A stretch of 64,000 nucleotides of DNA from Tupaia tana (GCA_026018925.1 JAKSZU010000016.1:5562940-5626939), one strand, 5' to 3'; numbered from the stretch's first letter, positions 23,682-35,795 are shown. Notes: a model not told the origin generated them from the letters alone. Numbers and translations: made by a program.

Positions 23682-23883
23682 CCCGGCCACAGTGGCACAC
23701 ATTGCTAAGATGCTGTGCTCTGCAAGCTGAAGCCACACAGGAGGCCTGGGTTTGATTCTTAGTTCAGTCTCTGGGCTGGTAATGGGGGCGTGTGTCAATA
23801 TCCCAGTGACTTGGTGAGGCTGAGGTAGAAGAATTGCAAGCTTGAGGGTGGCCTGGGTGACAGCAAGACCCTGTCTACAAAAA
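23682..23883 (+). mobile_element. Family B SINE: tRNA-like head plus 7SL/Alu-like tail
   Basis: The head (GGGCCCGGCCACAGTGGCAC to CCTGGGTTTGATTCTTAG) has degraded A- and B-box-like segments. The second half is clearly Alu/7SL-like: TGAGGCTGAGGTAGAAGAAT, TGCAAGCTTGAGGGTGGCCT and GTGACAGCAAGACCCTGTCT, then CAAAAAG. The tRNA plus 7SL order is known from tree-shrew Tu SINEs and, differently built, from rodent B4. Confidence 0.75.
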
Positions 23884-23887
23884 GAGG

Positions 23888-24162
23888 ACCCAGGTACATG
23901 GCACAGAAATAATGCACTGCTCAAGAGGAGCTGAAACCTATGTAGTGACCATGGTTCAAATCCTGCCCTGGTCAGCCTGAAACATGCCAAGTATGCATAT
24001 GATTGCCCAGAATCTGATGGGCTGGGGGATTAGAAGAAAGGGACTGTGGCATGACTAGACTCTGAGAAGGATGCTCATCTCTCCCTCTCCTGACCTTCCT
24101 CACTCACTTTCATGACTGTGCATATGTGCTCTGTCATGAATAAGGAAAATCTGTATTTACAG
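23888..24162 (+). mobile_element. Family A SINE, old, between two 7SL-like units
   Basis: Diverged head with ACCATGGTTCAAATCC as the B box, then centre, CT-rich stretch and tail. Confidence 0.65.
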
Positions 24163-24165
24163 AAA

Positions 24166-24268
24166 GAGCTGGGAATGGTTGCCTGTGCTTGTAGTCCCAG
24201 ATGGGAGAGTGAGGCAAGAGGAGTGTGACTGTGAGACCCTGCTTAAAAAAAAAAAAAAAAAAAAAAAA
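24166..24268 (+). mobile_element. 7SL/Alu-like SINE monomer
   Basis: GCTGGGAATGGTTGCCTGTG, CTTGTAGTCCCAG, GAGAGTGAGGCAAGAGG and GTGAGACCCTGCTT follow the Alu left-arm order, ending in a 26-base A tail. It may be the tail of a second family B element whose head is lost. Confidence 0.75.
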
Positions 24269-24640
24269 AGAAGAAGAAGACCCTTTCTGTCACAGTCTAA
24301 GCAGCCATTACTCCCCTGGACTAAAAGCCCGGTCACCTCCTTAAGTTTGAACAGTACCCTTGTAATCAGCCAGAACTGGTCTGGGTGGCAGAGACCTGGT
24401 GCTGACTGCTGACTCCTGCTCAGAAGGCACACGTGCTGGGAGAGCCGAGACCCGGGGCTGACCCCACTGCAAGGAGGCGTGTGGGTGCTGGCTGCCATGG
24501 GGGGACCGTCCGAATAGAATCAGGTTTCGGGATGGACCAAAGGGACCGAACTGACCGATCAGAGCTGCACAAGCTTCAATCATATATGGGCCTGGATGAA
24601 ACTTTGGAAGAAAAATATTTTTATTTAAAAGCTTATCCGT

Positions 24641-24904
24641 GGGGCCAGCAGGTACCTTGGAGGTTGAGGCGGCTGGATCCCACACGGCCAACTGTGCAGT
24701 TTGAGCCTCAGACCCACGGGCTTAAAAAATAGCTCCAGGTGCATGTGCATACATGCTCCGGATCCCAAGAGGAGAATGAGAGAGAAGGGATTGTGGCATG
24801 GCCATCCTCTCTGGGGAGTGATTTCTCTCTCTCTCTCTTTCCCCCTCTGTCTCTGTCTCTCTCTGTGGTGAATGCACACACCCTGTAACAAAACAAACAA
24901 CAAC
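24641..24904 (+). mobile_element. Family A SINE
   Basis: TSD AAAAGCTTATCCGT and AAAAAGTTATCCCTG. The tail is AACAAAACAAACAACAAC rather than poly(A). Confidence 0.87.
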
Positions 24905-24919
24905 AAAAAGTTATCCCTG

Positions 24920-26334
24920 AACACATTTTGGGGAGACAGTCTTTTGGACAGTCCTCACTGTCTCCCAAACGACATCTCTAATAAAGCTTTGCTCCTCAGT
25001 AAACTTCGCAGGGCCAAGTTCAGTTGTTCAGTAACCAGCCTCTGTTCCCAGTTCACCACCTCCTCCACCCGTGGCTCAGCTACACACCGAGTGCCCAACA
25101 CGAGAGCTCGTAGCAGGTGTTTGATAATTAGGTGTTGAAGAAATGAATATATTGGGTCATAGGAAAGGCCAGGAGGTATTTTTCTGTTTTTCTATGCAAA
25201 AATGTGCTATGACTTTTCTGACGACCCAGTGGTATGACCACAAAATTATTCTTACTGCAAGTAGGATGTATAAAGAGGGCATCGGTTCTTTGATACATAG
25301 CTGGCCAGATTTTTCTTATAAACTTAGAGCCTACCAGCTGGATAGTGGAGACCAAAGCTTTAGGTCAGCTTTAATCTTACTTGGAAGAAATAATTAATGC
25401 TCTTTTTTGAGGTTTAGCTCAGTCTTTCAGATTGTTCCCCTGCCTCCGGGATTGTCTCTGGGATGCTGTTCCAGGCACAGAGGAGGCTGACCTCGGCCTC
25501 ACTGGCGAACAGGCCCCCACCTGGAGCTGACCCTGCTCTGCCTGGCAGGGCTGATCTGTGTCAGGCCATGCTCCGGGTCTCTGTGGCTGAGCAACGTGTG
25601 GTCTATTCCTGTTCAATGTGGTCAGGGCCCCAGAGATGTGGCCTTTTCTTGGGCATTGACAGTGCTGCTGACATGTCTCCCATCTGTCCTCTGGTCCAGT
25701 CTGAGGCCCTCGACTCAACTCTGTAGGAAGCTGGGAGCTTTGGAGCACCAACTAGCTACTGCTGCCTACGCACAGTGTTCTCACCTTGTCAGGAGCCAGC
25801 TGCCTCGTGTTGGACGTAGAAAAGCAAAAGGGAAGGGAAAGCTAGAAGTTTCTGAAATCTTATCCCTGTGCATGAGAGAATGAATGTTGAGAGATGGTCA
25901 CAAAGAAGTGTCACACGAGATCCTTGACCTGAAAAACAGAGAGATTCATTTGGGAGGAGGCTTGGAGACACATCTTGATATTTTAATCCGATATCTCAAA
26001 CAACCTGTAAAACTGAGATTCAAACGTGCTTGCCTTGTTCTGAGCCATTCGCTCTTTGTTCGATGGAGAGAGGAGTAAAGGGTTGAAAGGGAGAGGTCCA
26101 GAGTCTGGTGCAGCTGGAGGAGTAGTTCAGAGTGTGTGGAATAGGTGCTGTCCTTTCACACCTACTCCTGGGTGTCTCCTGCCCTGCCCAGGAAAGGACG
26201 AAGGAGCCAGGGAGCCGGGAAAGAGCAGCATCTGCTGTGGCCGGGATTTATCCTATCTACTCACTGATTGTCTCCCCTTTCTTCACGATAATCTCCCACC
26301 CAATGAAGCAACTCAGCCTAGATGAAGCTGCCCG
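24920..26334. other. Mostly unique sequence, no gene seen
   Basis: Includes an L2 3' end at 25080-25152. The GC-rich part at 25440-25800 has open frames but no recognisable domain or splice pair. Confidence 0.45.
25080..25152 (+). mobile_element. L2 3' end
   Basis: CGAGTGCCCAACACGAG, GTAGCAGGTGTTTGATAATT and GAAGAAATGAAT follow the L2 terminal order. Confidence 0.5.
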
Positions 26335-26611
26335 AGGAGCCAGCCAGTAGGGGTGGTTAAGGGGCTGGACTCCCACATGGCCAATCACGGTTTAAGTCCC
26401 AAACCTGGTGGCTTAAAAATCATGCTGAGAGCATTTGTGTGCATGTCTAAAATCCCAGGAAGAGAATGGAAGAGAAGGGATCGCAGCATGGCCAACCCCC
26501 CACCCCGCCAGAGCAAGGGAGGCGGGTAATTCTTACTTTCCCTCTCACTGTCTCTGGCTCTTTGGCAAGCACATGTGCCTCATTATAGAAACCTTAAGAA
26601 AAAAAAAAAAA
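26335..26611 (+). mobile_element. Family A SINE
   Basis: Bounded by AAGCTGCCCG and AAGCAGCCCG. The hairpin is degraded to CCCCCCACCCCGCC. Confidence 0.82.
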
Positions 26612-28115
26612 AAGCAGCCCGGTCTTTTTTCTCCCCAATTCTACCCTGCTTCTTTGCTGAAGAACCAACCAATCTCCATCTTTCAAACAAGGTCTCTTTG
26701 AAAGCATTGACTGCTTTAAAAGGCAATCACGATATTCACTTTCATGACATTTAACTTCAGAATGTCATTTCTTATTTACTTATTTGAATTGCTTTTTTTT
26801 TTTTTTTTTTTTTTTAGTCAAACAAACAAACAAACACACAACTGTTGTAATTACCTTTATTAAAATTAGGCTGCTGTTAAACTTGGTTTGCATTTCCGGA
26901 GCCTTTGCCAGCTGATTAACTCGAAGTAGAAAAAGTAGCTGGCTCAGAATCTGCCATCTTTAGGGAGCAAATCCTCACGCAGGGAGTCAGGAGTTGCAGG
27001 TTTTCAAGGAAGGCTACCAAATTCACTGGCTCTCAAAGAGCCTTGAGGGTGAAGCTAGGGTTCAAGAAAATCTTTCTGAATAAACCCCCTCCAAGGGAGC
27101 TGTGCGTGTTCAGGGGAACAGCAACTCGCTTTGCTTCCTAAGGGGCCAATCTCCGCTCAGGTGGCCTTGTGAACTCACTCGGAGGCCAGCGCCTGTGCCT
27201 GACAGACATAGCAAAATGGAAGCAGCTCCCTGGAGTCTGAGACAGCCGGGTGCCACTTCGCTTCCTCAGCTCGACACCCCTCCTCATTACATAATTTCCT
27301 CCTGAGCCCACACAATAGGCAAAATGTATGCTAGAGAGGCCTTCCTTCGCCAAAACATAATTTTCTGCACACCATGATTAACAAAACCATCTTCTCCTCA
27401 CCAAGAGTGTGTGATTGGCCCTGATTACTCAACTGCGGGATGACAGGGATAGGTGACTTGGTTTCCTGTCGCATCCTCACCCTCTCCTCCCATCAAGTGA
27501 TAATCATGATGATTCTCAAATGCTAAATTCACTAAGGGCTGATTTGCCGCACTTGCCACTTATCCAACCAATTTAGCAGCAAGGCACTCTTGGGAACTAA
27601 TTTTTGGTTTGAATCGTCTTCATCTACACCTTGGCATAAATGAAGACTGTCTGGTCCAATGAGAAGGCAGGGTTCTCTGCTCCATCTCAGGTGAAGGTTA
27701 GATGTGGCGGTGGTCGACCCGGGCATCAGAGCATGGTGACACCTGTGGTCCTTCTGCACTTGCCGCCTTCTGAAGTGTCCCCTGGCCTGCTCCATGAACA
27801 CGGAGCTGTGTGTGTAATGGCAGGCCGAGCACTGGAGAGCGGGCCACAGTGCACTTCTGCTCTGGAATAAGGAAGGCAGCCGAGACCCAGGGAATGGTAG
27901 TCCTGGACAGATGCAGAGGTCAGGGGCTCCATGTCCACTACCAGCCTCACACCGGTCTGAATTCCCCTGGGGGCCTTTCTGACCAGGACCAGAGCGAGGC
28001 TGCCCACCCAAGAACCATCACCTGGGTTTAGGATTTCAGAAACTTACCAGCAGGGTAAGTTGGTCTTCAGGATCCTCTTTTAGAATTTCATTTGTTTATT
28101 TTTAATTGGCCAGAA
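26612..28115. other. Unique sequence with possible regulatory blocks
   Basis: Apart from a T tract and an (AAAC)n tract near 26790-26838 this is repeat-free. 26840-27000 and 27340-27640 are AT-biased, rich in TAATTA/GATTA/TGATAA-like words and look unlike decayed repeats. No exon recognised. Confidence 0.4.
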
Positions 28116-28117
28116 GT

Positions 28118-28322
28118 TGTATGTTGCTATGAAGGGAGAAGGAGAAAGCACCCCGATGGGACATGAGGATGCTGCAGTCCCTTCTCCATGTCTTCATTGT
28201 GTCGAGATTTTCGGCAAGCATGCACACATGCCTAGCGTGGCTTTCAAGCTGTCATATCTGGGATTTGAACTGTGTGCTTGGCCATGTGGGACCCAGCTCC
28301 CTTAATGACTGGTCCTTCAGCC
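28118..28322 (-). mobile_element. Family A SINE, very old
   Basis: Recognised from GAGGATGCTGCAGTCCC, GCAAGCATGCACACATGCC and TTGAACTGTGTGCTTGGCC. Confidence 0.55.
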
Positions 28323-28329
28323 CGCCCTG

Positions 28330-28900
28330 GATCTCTCTTTAGACCTCCCTCCCCTTTCACAGCTTCTCTATCGTAAGTATTTGGTGCTGCGTTGGCCACA
28401 ACTGCCCAAACCATTCTTAATTATTTCCTGCAAGTATCTTAGCTGCAAGAGAACCATTTCTTTTTTTCTTGGCAAATCCTTTTTCTCCTGCTGACTCGTA
28501 TCGACTCTGTGTGCCTCCCTGGGCCTTTCTCTGCCCTATCTGTTACTAAGCATCGAGTTCTCCTGCTGTGAATCTTCCCTCGATTCTCTTCTTAGACCCA
28601 AGTCTGCCTTCCTGTGTCCCATCCTTTCAGTTTTTTCCCAGACTACTGGCTATCTGGTTCCATGCACGGAAATAAGAGAATATAGGAAGTAACAATATCA
28701 TGTATCTGTCGTAAACTGGTGAGATGATATCTTCACCCAGAGAACTGACACTCACGCCAGGCATCTTGAGCCTTCAGCAAGACAGCGGGAGGACAGGGCC
28801 GAATACCTGCACTTTTCAGAGCCCTTTAGCTCCCGCTCGCCCCCTCAGTGCTGCCTACTCTGATGACGCCTAGGGTAGCTTAGTCAACATGCTCACAGAC
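28330..28900. other. Unique sequence, no gene seen
   Basis: No repeat or exon recognised. Confidence 0.45.
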
Positions 28901-28913
28901 TTGTTCCAGTCTT

Positions 28914-29183
28914 TTCTTTTTTAATTAATTAATTAATTTGGAGAGGTTTTCGCTATAGGGCGTGTGCGCTTGCCAGAGACAGACAGAGAGACAGAAAGTG
29001 AGAAATCACCCCCCGGGGGGATGGCCACGCCGCAATCCCTTCTCCTCCATTCTTCTCTCAGGATCTTGGGCACACATGCACACGAGCCTGGCGTGAGTTT
29101 TAAGCCACTGGGTCCGGGATGCGAACCGTGGTCAACTACATGGGAGTCCAGCAACATAGCCATTACGCTAACTGCTGGTCCCC
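28914..29183 (-). mobile_element. Family A SINE with (TTAA)n tail
   Basis: TSD TTGTTCCAGTCTT and CTGTTCCGGTCTT. The A tail of this copy is replaced by (TTAA)5. Confidence 0.88.
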
Positions 29184-29584
29184 CTGTTCCGGTCTTGTAT
29201 GTAGGGCAAGTCTTTAAGGTGGCTATTTCTTCCAACCAGAAATTAAGGTACACAATCTAAACAAACAAAAAACGAAATGATTTCTTCTAGGTTGTACATT
29301 TATTGATAGTATAAAGAGAACTTTATAAGAAACACATTATTTAGGTATACAATGAAAATCATTTTTATTGCACCAATGGTAAGACCGTAGACGTTCCTTA
29401 GCGTAATGAAGCTATGTGGTCCCACGCTTGCCGTGTCAGAGCCTAAAGCCACAGCAGAGTGAGAGACTGAGGTCAGCATGGAGTTTTCGTTCACTAAGCT
29501 GTGTGATGCAGAGTGAGTCCTGAACACCCGCGCCTGCCCTTCGCCTCATTCTCTGACCAGGAGAGGCGTGCTATGGAAGAGTTG

Positions 29585-29805
29585 ACCGTGTTGTCCTTGG
29601 CATCAGATGACCTCAGTTTCACTTTCAATCCTGGCTCCAGCGTGTACTCAGCACTGTGACTTCGGGCAAGTAAATTGTCACCTCTCTCCGCTGCACTTTG
29701 CTTACCTGTGAAGTAGAGACGGTAGCAGTAACCAGCTCGTTCAGCCATGGGTTGTACAACAACCAGTCTTAAGTGTTCAGTAAACAGTGACCATAATTAT
29801 AAGAT
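29585..29805 (+). mobile_element. MIR
   Basis: GACTTCGGGCAAGTAA (the conserved MIR core), CACTTTGCTTACCTGTGAA and the 3' AAGTGTTCAGTAAACAGTG are in order. Confidence 0.7.
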
Positions 29806-30759
29806 TAATAAAGCATATGATTAGATTAAGAGAGTTCAGAATTCTTTTTAACATCGCTCTATTTACTGCGAAAGAAGGACAGAAGGACTAGAAGGGATAC
29901 TGTACAGGTTCTGCCCGCACCCTCAGTAGCCTCCTCATTTTCCTCAAGTCCTCTCGAACAGTCCCACACAATTTCCAGACCCACATGACTGAGTTGGTGC
30001 CCTTCTCATCCACCCCAAGCAAGAGCTTTTCTGGGGAAGAAGGAGACTGTGTGTCTTAAGTATAAGTTCTCAGTTTCATTTCCCAAATGAGTTCTGTTGG
30101 GATCCAGGATCTGCTTCTCTAATAATGACCTTTCCCAGGGAAAATTAAAGACTCATTCATCTAAGGACCACTGAATGTAAAATTGCACTTGTAAAATATC
30201 ACCAGCTAATCATCATCCTTCAACTTTGTGGCAAATAGGAAGCTTTTACCCTCAGAACACTTAAGAATTTGGGTTTTAAGAAGCCATAACCCAAAGGTAA
30301 TACATGAATCTTTCTCAAGGAAACTTCCTGCCAAGCTCTTTTGCTGTGGTTTTCTTCCCACCCACCTAAACCTCATGAAAGTAAAAATAATGATCAATCA
30401 TATGAAGTGGGACTTGTCCAAAATAACTGAAATGCTACAGAAGATGAGTGCGAGAGATGCATAGCAGCAGACCCTGCTTATCAAGCCGGGGGATGAGTCA
30501 TTCATGTTTGGCGCTGGTTGATAGAAGGTCAGAGACAAACCCCATATGCAGAGCCTCTGCCCTGTGTCCTACCAGCCCGGCATCCACTTCTGCCCGTCAG
30601 CAGCCCGTCAGCGAGAGTGGCCTGGCTGTTGTTGTGAACCTGAAGCTTCAGCCTGCAGAGACAGCGTGCCCAGATCTGTGCTCATGGGCCCAAAGAAATG
30701 AGGGTGGTGATCATTAGGAAAACCCACCTCATTTGTTTTCTCTGCTCTTTTCCTTAAAC
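29806..30759. other. Unique sequence, no gene seen
   Basis: No exon or repeat recognised. Confidence 0.45.
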
Positions 30760-30769
30760 AAGAATGCTA

Positions 30770-31036
30770 GGGGACCAGCAGTTAGCATAATGGCTATGTC
30801 GCTGGACTCCCATGTAGTCGACCGTGGTTCACGTCTTGGACCTGGTGGCTTAAAACTCACGCCGGGTGCGTGTGCGTGCGTGCCCAAGATCCCGAGAGGA
30901 GAATGGAGGAGAAGGGATTGCTGCCTGGCCATCCCCCCAAGGGGTGATTTCTCGCTTTCTGTCTCTCTATCTCTCTCTGTCTGTCTGGCGAGCACACGCG
31001 CCCTATAGCAAAAACCTCTCCAAAAAAAAAAAAATA
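30770..31036 (+). mobile_element. Family A SINE, young
   Basis: TSD AAGAATGCTA on both sides. The hairpin is shortened to CCCCCC-AA-GGGG. Confidence 0.92.
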
Positions 31037-31434
31037 ATAAGAATGCTATAAAAAAAAATTCACATGTGCCTTTCCCACCTCCTTTTAAAGTAAAAAGTCT
31101 TTCTTTCAAGCCTGTGTGTTGATGGATGACGCTTTTGCAGTGTAAAGCTAGAGCGGGGCAGGGGTAACTTTGAGGACGAGGGATTAACTTCAGCCTCTGA
31201 TTCTGGCAAATGCAGTAATCAGAATGGCACTGCCCAGTCAAGGCATGAGACGAAGCCAGGAATGTGTGCAGTTCTACTTTCCCTCTTCTCTAGGTTGCTT
31301 TGACTAAGTCGTTAAACTTGTTGACTTATTTATAAACCACAGACTAGGTACCTGACATGGAAAGATGAAGAGGTCATAGCCCTCGACCTCAAGAAGCTCG
31401 CAGTTTCCTGGGAGTGGTGAAAGAGAAAACAAGT

Positions 31435-31700
31435 GGGGCCAGCCCTGTAGTGAAGAGCTTGAGGGACCTGAATCTCACATGGCCAACCACAGTTTAAATC
31501 TTGGACCCTACAGCCTGAAAAACAGGTTCGGTGTATATGTCCAAAATCCTGAAGGACGGAGCAATGGAGGAGAAGGGCTTGCATCATGACCCATTGGGGA
31601 GGGGGTGCTCTGTGTGTGTCTCTCTGTATATATTGCTATCACTTTCTGGTGAGCGGTGAGCACACACACCTTTTGGAAATAAAGAGAAAGAGAGAAAATA
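31435..31700 (+). mobile_element. Family A SINE, old
   Basis: Modules recognisable from GGGGCCAGCCCTGTAGTGAA to TTTCTGGTGAGCGGTGAGC; tail AAATAAAGAGAAAGAGAG. Confidence 0.75.
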
Positions 31701-31869
31701 AATTATTACACTGCTACATTTGGGTGACCAGAAGGTGCCATGGGAGCCCCAGAAAAAGCACCCAACTTGAAGAACTCCAAAAGGATCCTGAAAGAATCGA
31801 TGTCTAAGACAGAGTCTGAAAACAAACTCGATTGGTCCTACTATACACTCCCAACTCAGATCACATCTG

Positions 31870-32440
31870 TGATGCCAAAATGTGTGCTTCCTCCCCCCCA
31901 GCAGCCAATAAGCAGTTCTGTCTTGGACACCCGTAAGGCGTCCTCTGATCCAGCTCAGCTCTGATGCCATCTGCCTGGAGACAGTGTCAGAGTCCACAGG
32001 CCAAGGGCTCAGTCCCACAAGAGGACCCTCCACTTCAGACTCCAGCCACAAGCCCAGACCTCGGGAACTTCTGTCCAGCTGACTACAAGTGGAGGATCCC
32101 ATGAGCCCTTCTTTGGGTTCAATTAGTTTTCTAGAGTGATTCATGTAACTCAGGGAAACACTTATTTACAGTTACTGGTTCATTATAAAGGACATTTTAA
32201 AGGACACAAGTAAACAGCCCAATGAAGAGACACACAGGGCAAGGTCTGGAAGTGTCCCGAGTGCAGGATCTCCTGTCCCCATGGAATCCCGATGGGGAGA
32301 GTCCTGGTTCATCTTCCTGCAAGCCTCTATGTGTTCAGCTGTCTGGGAACTTCCCACAGCCTGGCCTTTGGGGTGTTAGGGCTAATAGGCATGGCCTTGC
32401 TGTGCAGTGTTCCTTCCTCCTGGCGATGGGGTAGGGCCCT
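31870..32440 (+). mobile_element. LTR-like fossil (ERVL-type, family not assigned)
   Basis: CAGTTCTGTCTTGGACACCC, GGACCCTCCACTTCAGACTC, CTCAGGGAAACACTTATTTA, TTCATTATAAAGGACATTTT and GAAGAGACACACAGGGC occur in the order I know from an old mammalian LTR, orientation as remembered. Ends not defined; it looks broken and old. Confidence 0.55.
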
Positions 32441-32899
32441 CTGGAATGAGGCCCTCTGTGATTGATGAGAAAGGCAGGGAGAGACTGGGGTTGCTGTGGC
32501 TTGTCTTGGGGAGAAGGAAGAGCAGGCCAAAGGAAGGCAGCAGAAAGCCAGACTGTCTTTCACCTTTCTCTCTCTGAAGCTGCTTCAGGAACCAAGGACA
32601 GAAGGCCACAGACCTCCGAGCCAAGAACCAGGCAGGAAGCCCCATACATACATGCATGTCCTACTGTCACAGAGACAGAAGGAAACACGGACTCCAGAGA
32701 GGGGCTGGCATTAACGAGGAGTGGCAATCTCAATGGGAAGTTTAATCTAAATCATAAAAGGTCTCTTAAAAAAATCCACCTACTCTGAAAAGTTTCACCT
32801 CTGAAGTTTAGTGAGAAGTCAGAAACGGAAGAGGCATTGTTCCTGCTGTCTAAGGCCCTTACGGACTGCAAGTGTGGGCCTGCACAAGAAGGCTGTGTT

Positions 32900-33161
32900 G
32901 GAACCAGCAGTTAGCGTAATGGCCATGTTGCTGGTCTCCCACGTAGTCGACTGTGGTTCGCGTCCTGGACCCGGTGGCTTGGGACTCACACCAGGCATGT
33001 GTGCGTGTGTGCCCAAGATCCCGAGAGGAGAATGGAGGAGAAGGGATTATGGCGTGGCCATCCCCCCTGGGGGGTGATTTCTCGCTTTCTGTCTCTATGT
33101 CTGCTCTCTGTCTGTCTGGCGAGCACACGCGCCCTATAGCGAAAACCTCTCCAAAAAAAAA
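32900..33161 (+). mobile_element. Family A SINE, young
   Basis: TSD AGAAGGCTGTGTT and AGAAGGCCGTGTT. Near-perfect CCCCCC-T-GGGGGG hairpin. Confidence 0.92.
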
Positions 33162-33174
33162 AGAAGGCCGTGTT

Positions 33175-33671
33175 ACTGATGCTCCTCCAGACTGACACTG
33201 AAGTTCTACACTCAGGAACCAGCACCCCCAAGAGAACTTCTCACTGTGTCCGGTGGTGAACAGGACAGGTGGGGGCAGTGAGGTCAAATGGGCGAGGGAG
33301 CGAGGGAAGCTGGGTAGGCCACAGCTTCTCTCCCAGAGTTACCGCGGGATAGGGCGGCCTGGAGCTACGGTGGTAAGCCAGTGAACCATTGTCCTACCCT
33401 GCCACACCTGAGCCTAACAAGTCCTCCGTTCACACTCTGCTTTGGGAAGCAAACACACTGTGGTGAGGGATGCCCTGGTGTAACCCAGGGAGTATTCAAG
33501 CCACTGACAGGAGAGGTGAGCCACTCCGGCCTCCTGAACAAAGGACGCTCACTGTCACCTCTCCTGACCGCTTTGCCATCAGCAAGCAGGACACCTTGGC
33601 TTTTGTGCTGGGGTGCTTTCAACCACGGTTATGTGCAGGAGTTGCTATTACCATCCTTGCTGGGTAATTGA
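33175..33671. other. Unique sequence, no gene seen
   Basis: GC-rich, no repeat or exon recognised. Confidence 0.45.
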
Positions 33672-33745
33672 GGATATTAAGTGAAAGTGCTTTATGAACT
33701 AGAAAGTACCATCTAAACGCAGATTATTTGTGTTATTGTGTAATT
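33672..33745 (+). mobile_element. MIR 3' part
   Basis: GATATTAAGTGAAAGTGC through GAACTAGAAAGTACC to GTGTTATTG follows the MIR 3' half. Confidence 0.5.
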
Positions 33746-33848
33746 GTCAGTCCTCACAGAACACTGTGAAGCAAGCATTATTAACTCTCATGTTGGGGTT
33801 GAAGAAACAGAGAAGGCAGAGAAGAAAATGTAATGCCCAGGCAAGAAA
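33746..33848 (-). mobile_element. MIR, opposite orientation
   Basis: CAGTCCTCACAGAACACTGT, GCAAGCATTATTAACTCTC and GAAGAAACAGAGAAGGC are the antisense MIR centre. It directly abuts the plus-strand MIR. Confidence 0.6.
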
Positions 33849-35552
33849 AAACAAGGGCGGTTTTCTTTCTAAAAAAATCAAAAAAGAAAGGGGGGATTGA
33901 AACACTCAATTTTACAAACTCTCTTCTAATCTAACCGTTTCAGGTTTAAATAACGCTTTCATTTAAGCCTTTTTTTTGAGTGCATACTCAGAAAGAGCTA
34001 TTTCCCCTCTACGCTTTACATTCTAAACAGTACATTTCATCTCTCACTGAGAACAAAGAAGAGCTCAATAAACTGCAGGTTTTTTATGTTTGTTGGTGAA
34101 ATCAACTTTTAGAAAATGGGAGCTCGTGTTCGGGAGGGCGGGCGGGCAGGCTGGGCGTCGACCACCGCCAAGCACTGCCCTCCCTCACCTCTGCCCGGAG
34201 GAGGGGGCAGCTTCTGAACACCAGCGCGTCTTTGTTCTTGCCTGCTCTCAAGTGGCTTTGCTCTAACCTGACATCGATCCCTTCAGTGAAGTGTCTTTGT
34301 CATTTGTAGCTCTAAGTGCTGCAGCAGCCACAGCGGGTGGAGAGGCTGCGCTGGGGCGGCTAGGAGTGCTTCCATGGCTAGAATTCCCTCCTGACGAGGG
34401 CCTTATCTTGATGAAAGGAGCCAGTGGCCAGACACCACGGATGGGTTTGCCCTTTGCATTAGCTCGAGGACACTGTGACACGTAGGGCCTGCTCCCTGTC
34501 AGCGGGCCAGTCCCAGCTTCCCTGGGTGGGGCCAGTGGAGAAGGGTGCAGCGTGGGTGCAGTTCAGCCAGGCCCCTGAGCCAGGGAAGGCCGCTCACAGT
34601 AGAAGCCCTTTCATATAGAAGGAGAGGGAGGTGTTTCCAAGGGCTTAGGATGTGTGAAGTAGGACACGATTTAGTGAGGATGACCCAGTTTACGCGTTTA
34701 GCTTACCGTAATTACTCTCAAGTGCCCTTCTATGTTTTTTCCGAGGCTTCGTCTCCATCTCGCCATGTTCTGGCACTGGTCGCCATGACACTCTCCCAGT
34801 TAATGCTTACCTACCACGCACTGTGTGGCTGAAATGGCAGACCCCAAAATTTCAGATGCATCTCTTGAGTGTATATCCGAATTTAACCAGATAGAGAGGT
34901 TATCAGTTCTGAGGTCTCCAGTGAAGCGCAGCTTCCCTGAGGCCTGCAGCAGATCCAGGGAAAACCTTGGTGGCTTCTCAGAGAAAACCCAGTGACCCCC
35001 AAAATGGCGGCCACAGGCCATGGTGCTTAAAGGTCTGCATCTTCTCAGGTGGGAGCAGGTGCAGGTGGGACTGGGAACAAGATCTGAGAATGGGAATTCA
35101 GGAGTGAAAAAGCCACTTTTCTCTGAATTTTTTTATTACTACTGTTGAAGGAAAAAATGATTACTGACTATAACACAAAGTGGGTTTTCTTTTTACATTG
35201 CCTAAAATAGTATTTTTATACAAAAACTTTTGTTAAGAATATAATTATGGACATAATTACAATACCATAGTTATCTAGAGACTCTATGAGATAGATAAAA
35301 TTAAAATTCTGCTTTTAAAAATAGAACAAAACCAATTTCTTCTCTTGGTATCAAGACGGAGGCTTACCTTATCTGCTGATACTAAGAATCTATTCCAACT
35401 ATTTTAAAGGCTTGCTCCTCCAACGCTTTCTTCCGGTATTCCAAGTGGGTGGTTGTCCTTTTTAATTCTTCGTTGTTTCACCTGCCATCTGCAGGTTAGG
35501 TGGTATTTAAGTTCTCTTAAGGAGTTTATATAAAATTTCCTTTGCATCGCTT
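33849..35552. other. Unique sequence, no gene seen
   Basis: A short GC/CpG-rich patch at 34125-34220 (GGGAGGGCGGGCGGGCAGGC) is too small for a confident CpG island. An open frame at 34291-34485 is Ala/Leu/Gly-rich from GC-rich DNA and matches nothing I know. 33940-34110 looks unusually non-degenerate. Confidence 0.4.
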
Positions 35553-35559
35553 TTGTTTT

Positions 35560-35795
35560 TGCTTGTCAGAAGGCATGTGTGCTCTCCCAGGGACTGACAC
35601 GGAGAGAAAGGTATGGAGAAAGCATTACCCCAATGGGACATGGTCGCACCATAACCCCTTTTCTTCCATTCTCCATCCTTTGTCCAGGTCGAGATTTGGG
35701 GCATGCATGCACAAGCTTCTGGGTGGGGATTTGAACTCTGTGGTTGACCGTGGGGGATCTGGCTCCTTTAGCCACTATGTTATTGAACAAGCCCA
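35560..35795 (-). mobile_element. Family A SINE, old
   Basis: GTGTGCTCTCCCAGG, CCCCTTTTCTTCCATTCTCC, GGGGCATGCATGCAC and the head remnant GTGGTTGACCGTGGG. Confidence 0.65.

Noticed and set aside
31584-32144. 186-codon minus-strand open frame
   Set aside because: Lies antisense to an LTR-like fossil and part of an old SINE; no recognisable protein family.
34125-34220. CpG-island promoter
   Set aside because: Too short, and no supported first exon or transcript signal follows.
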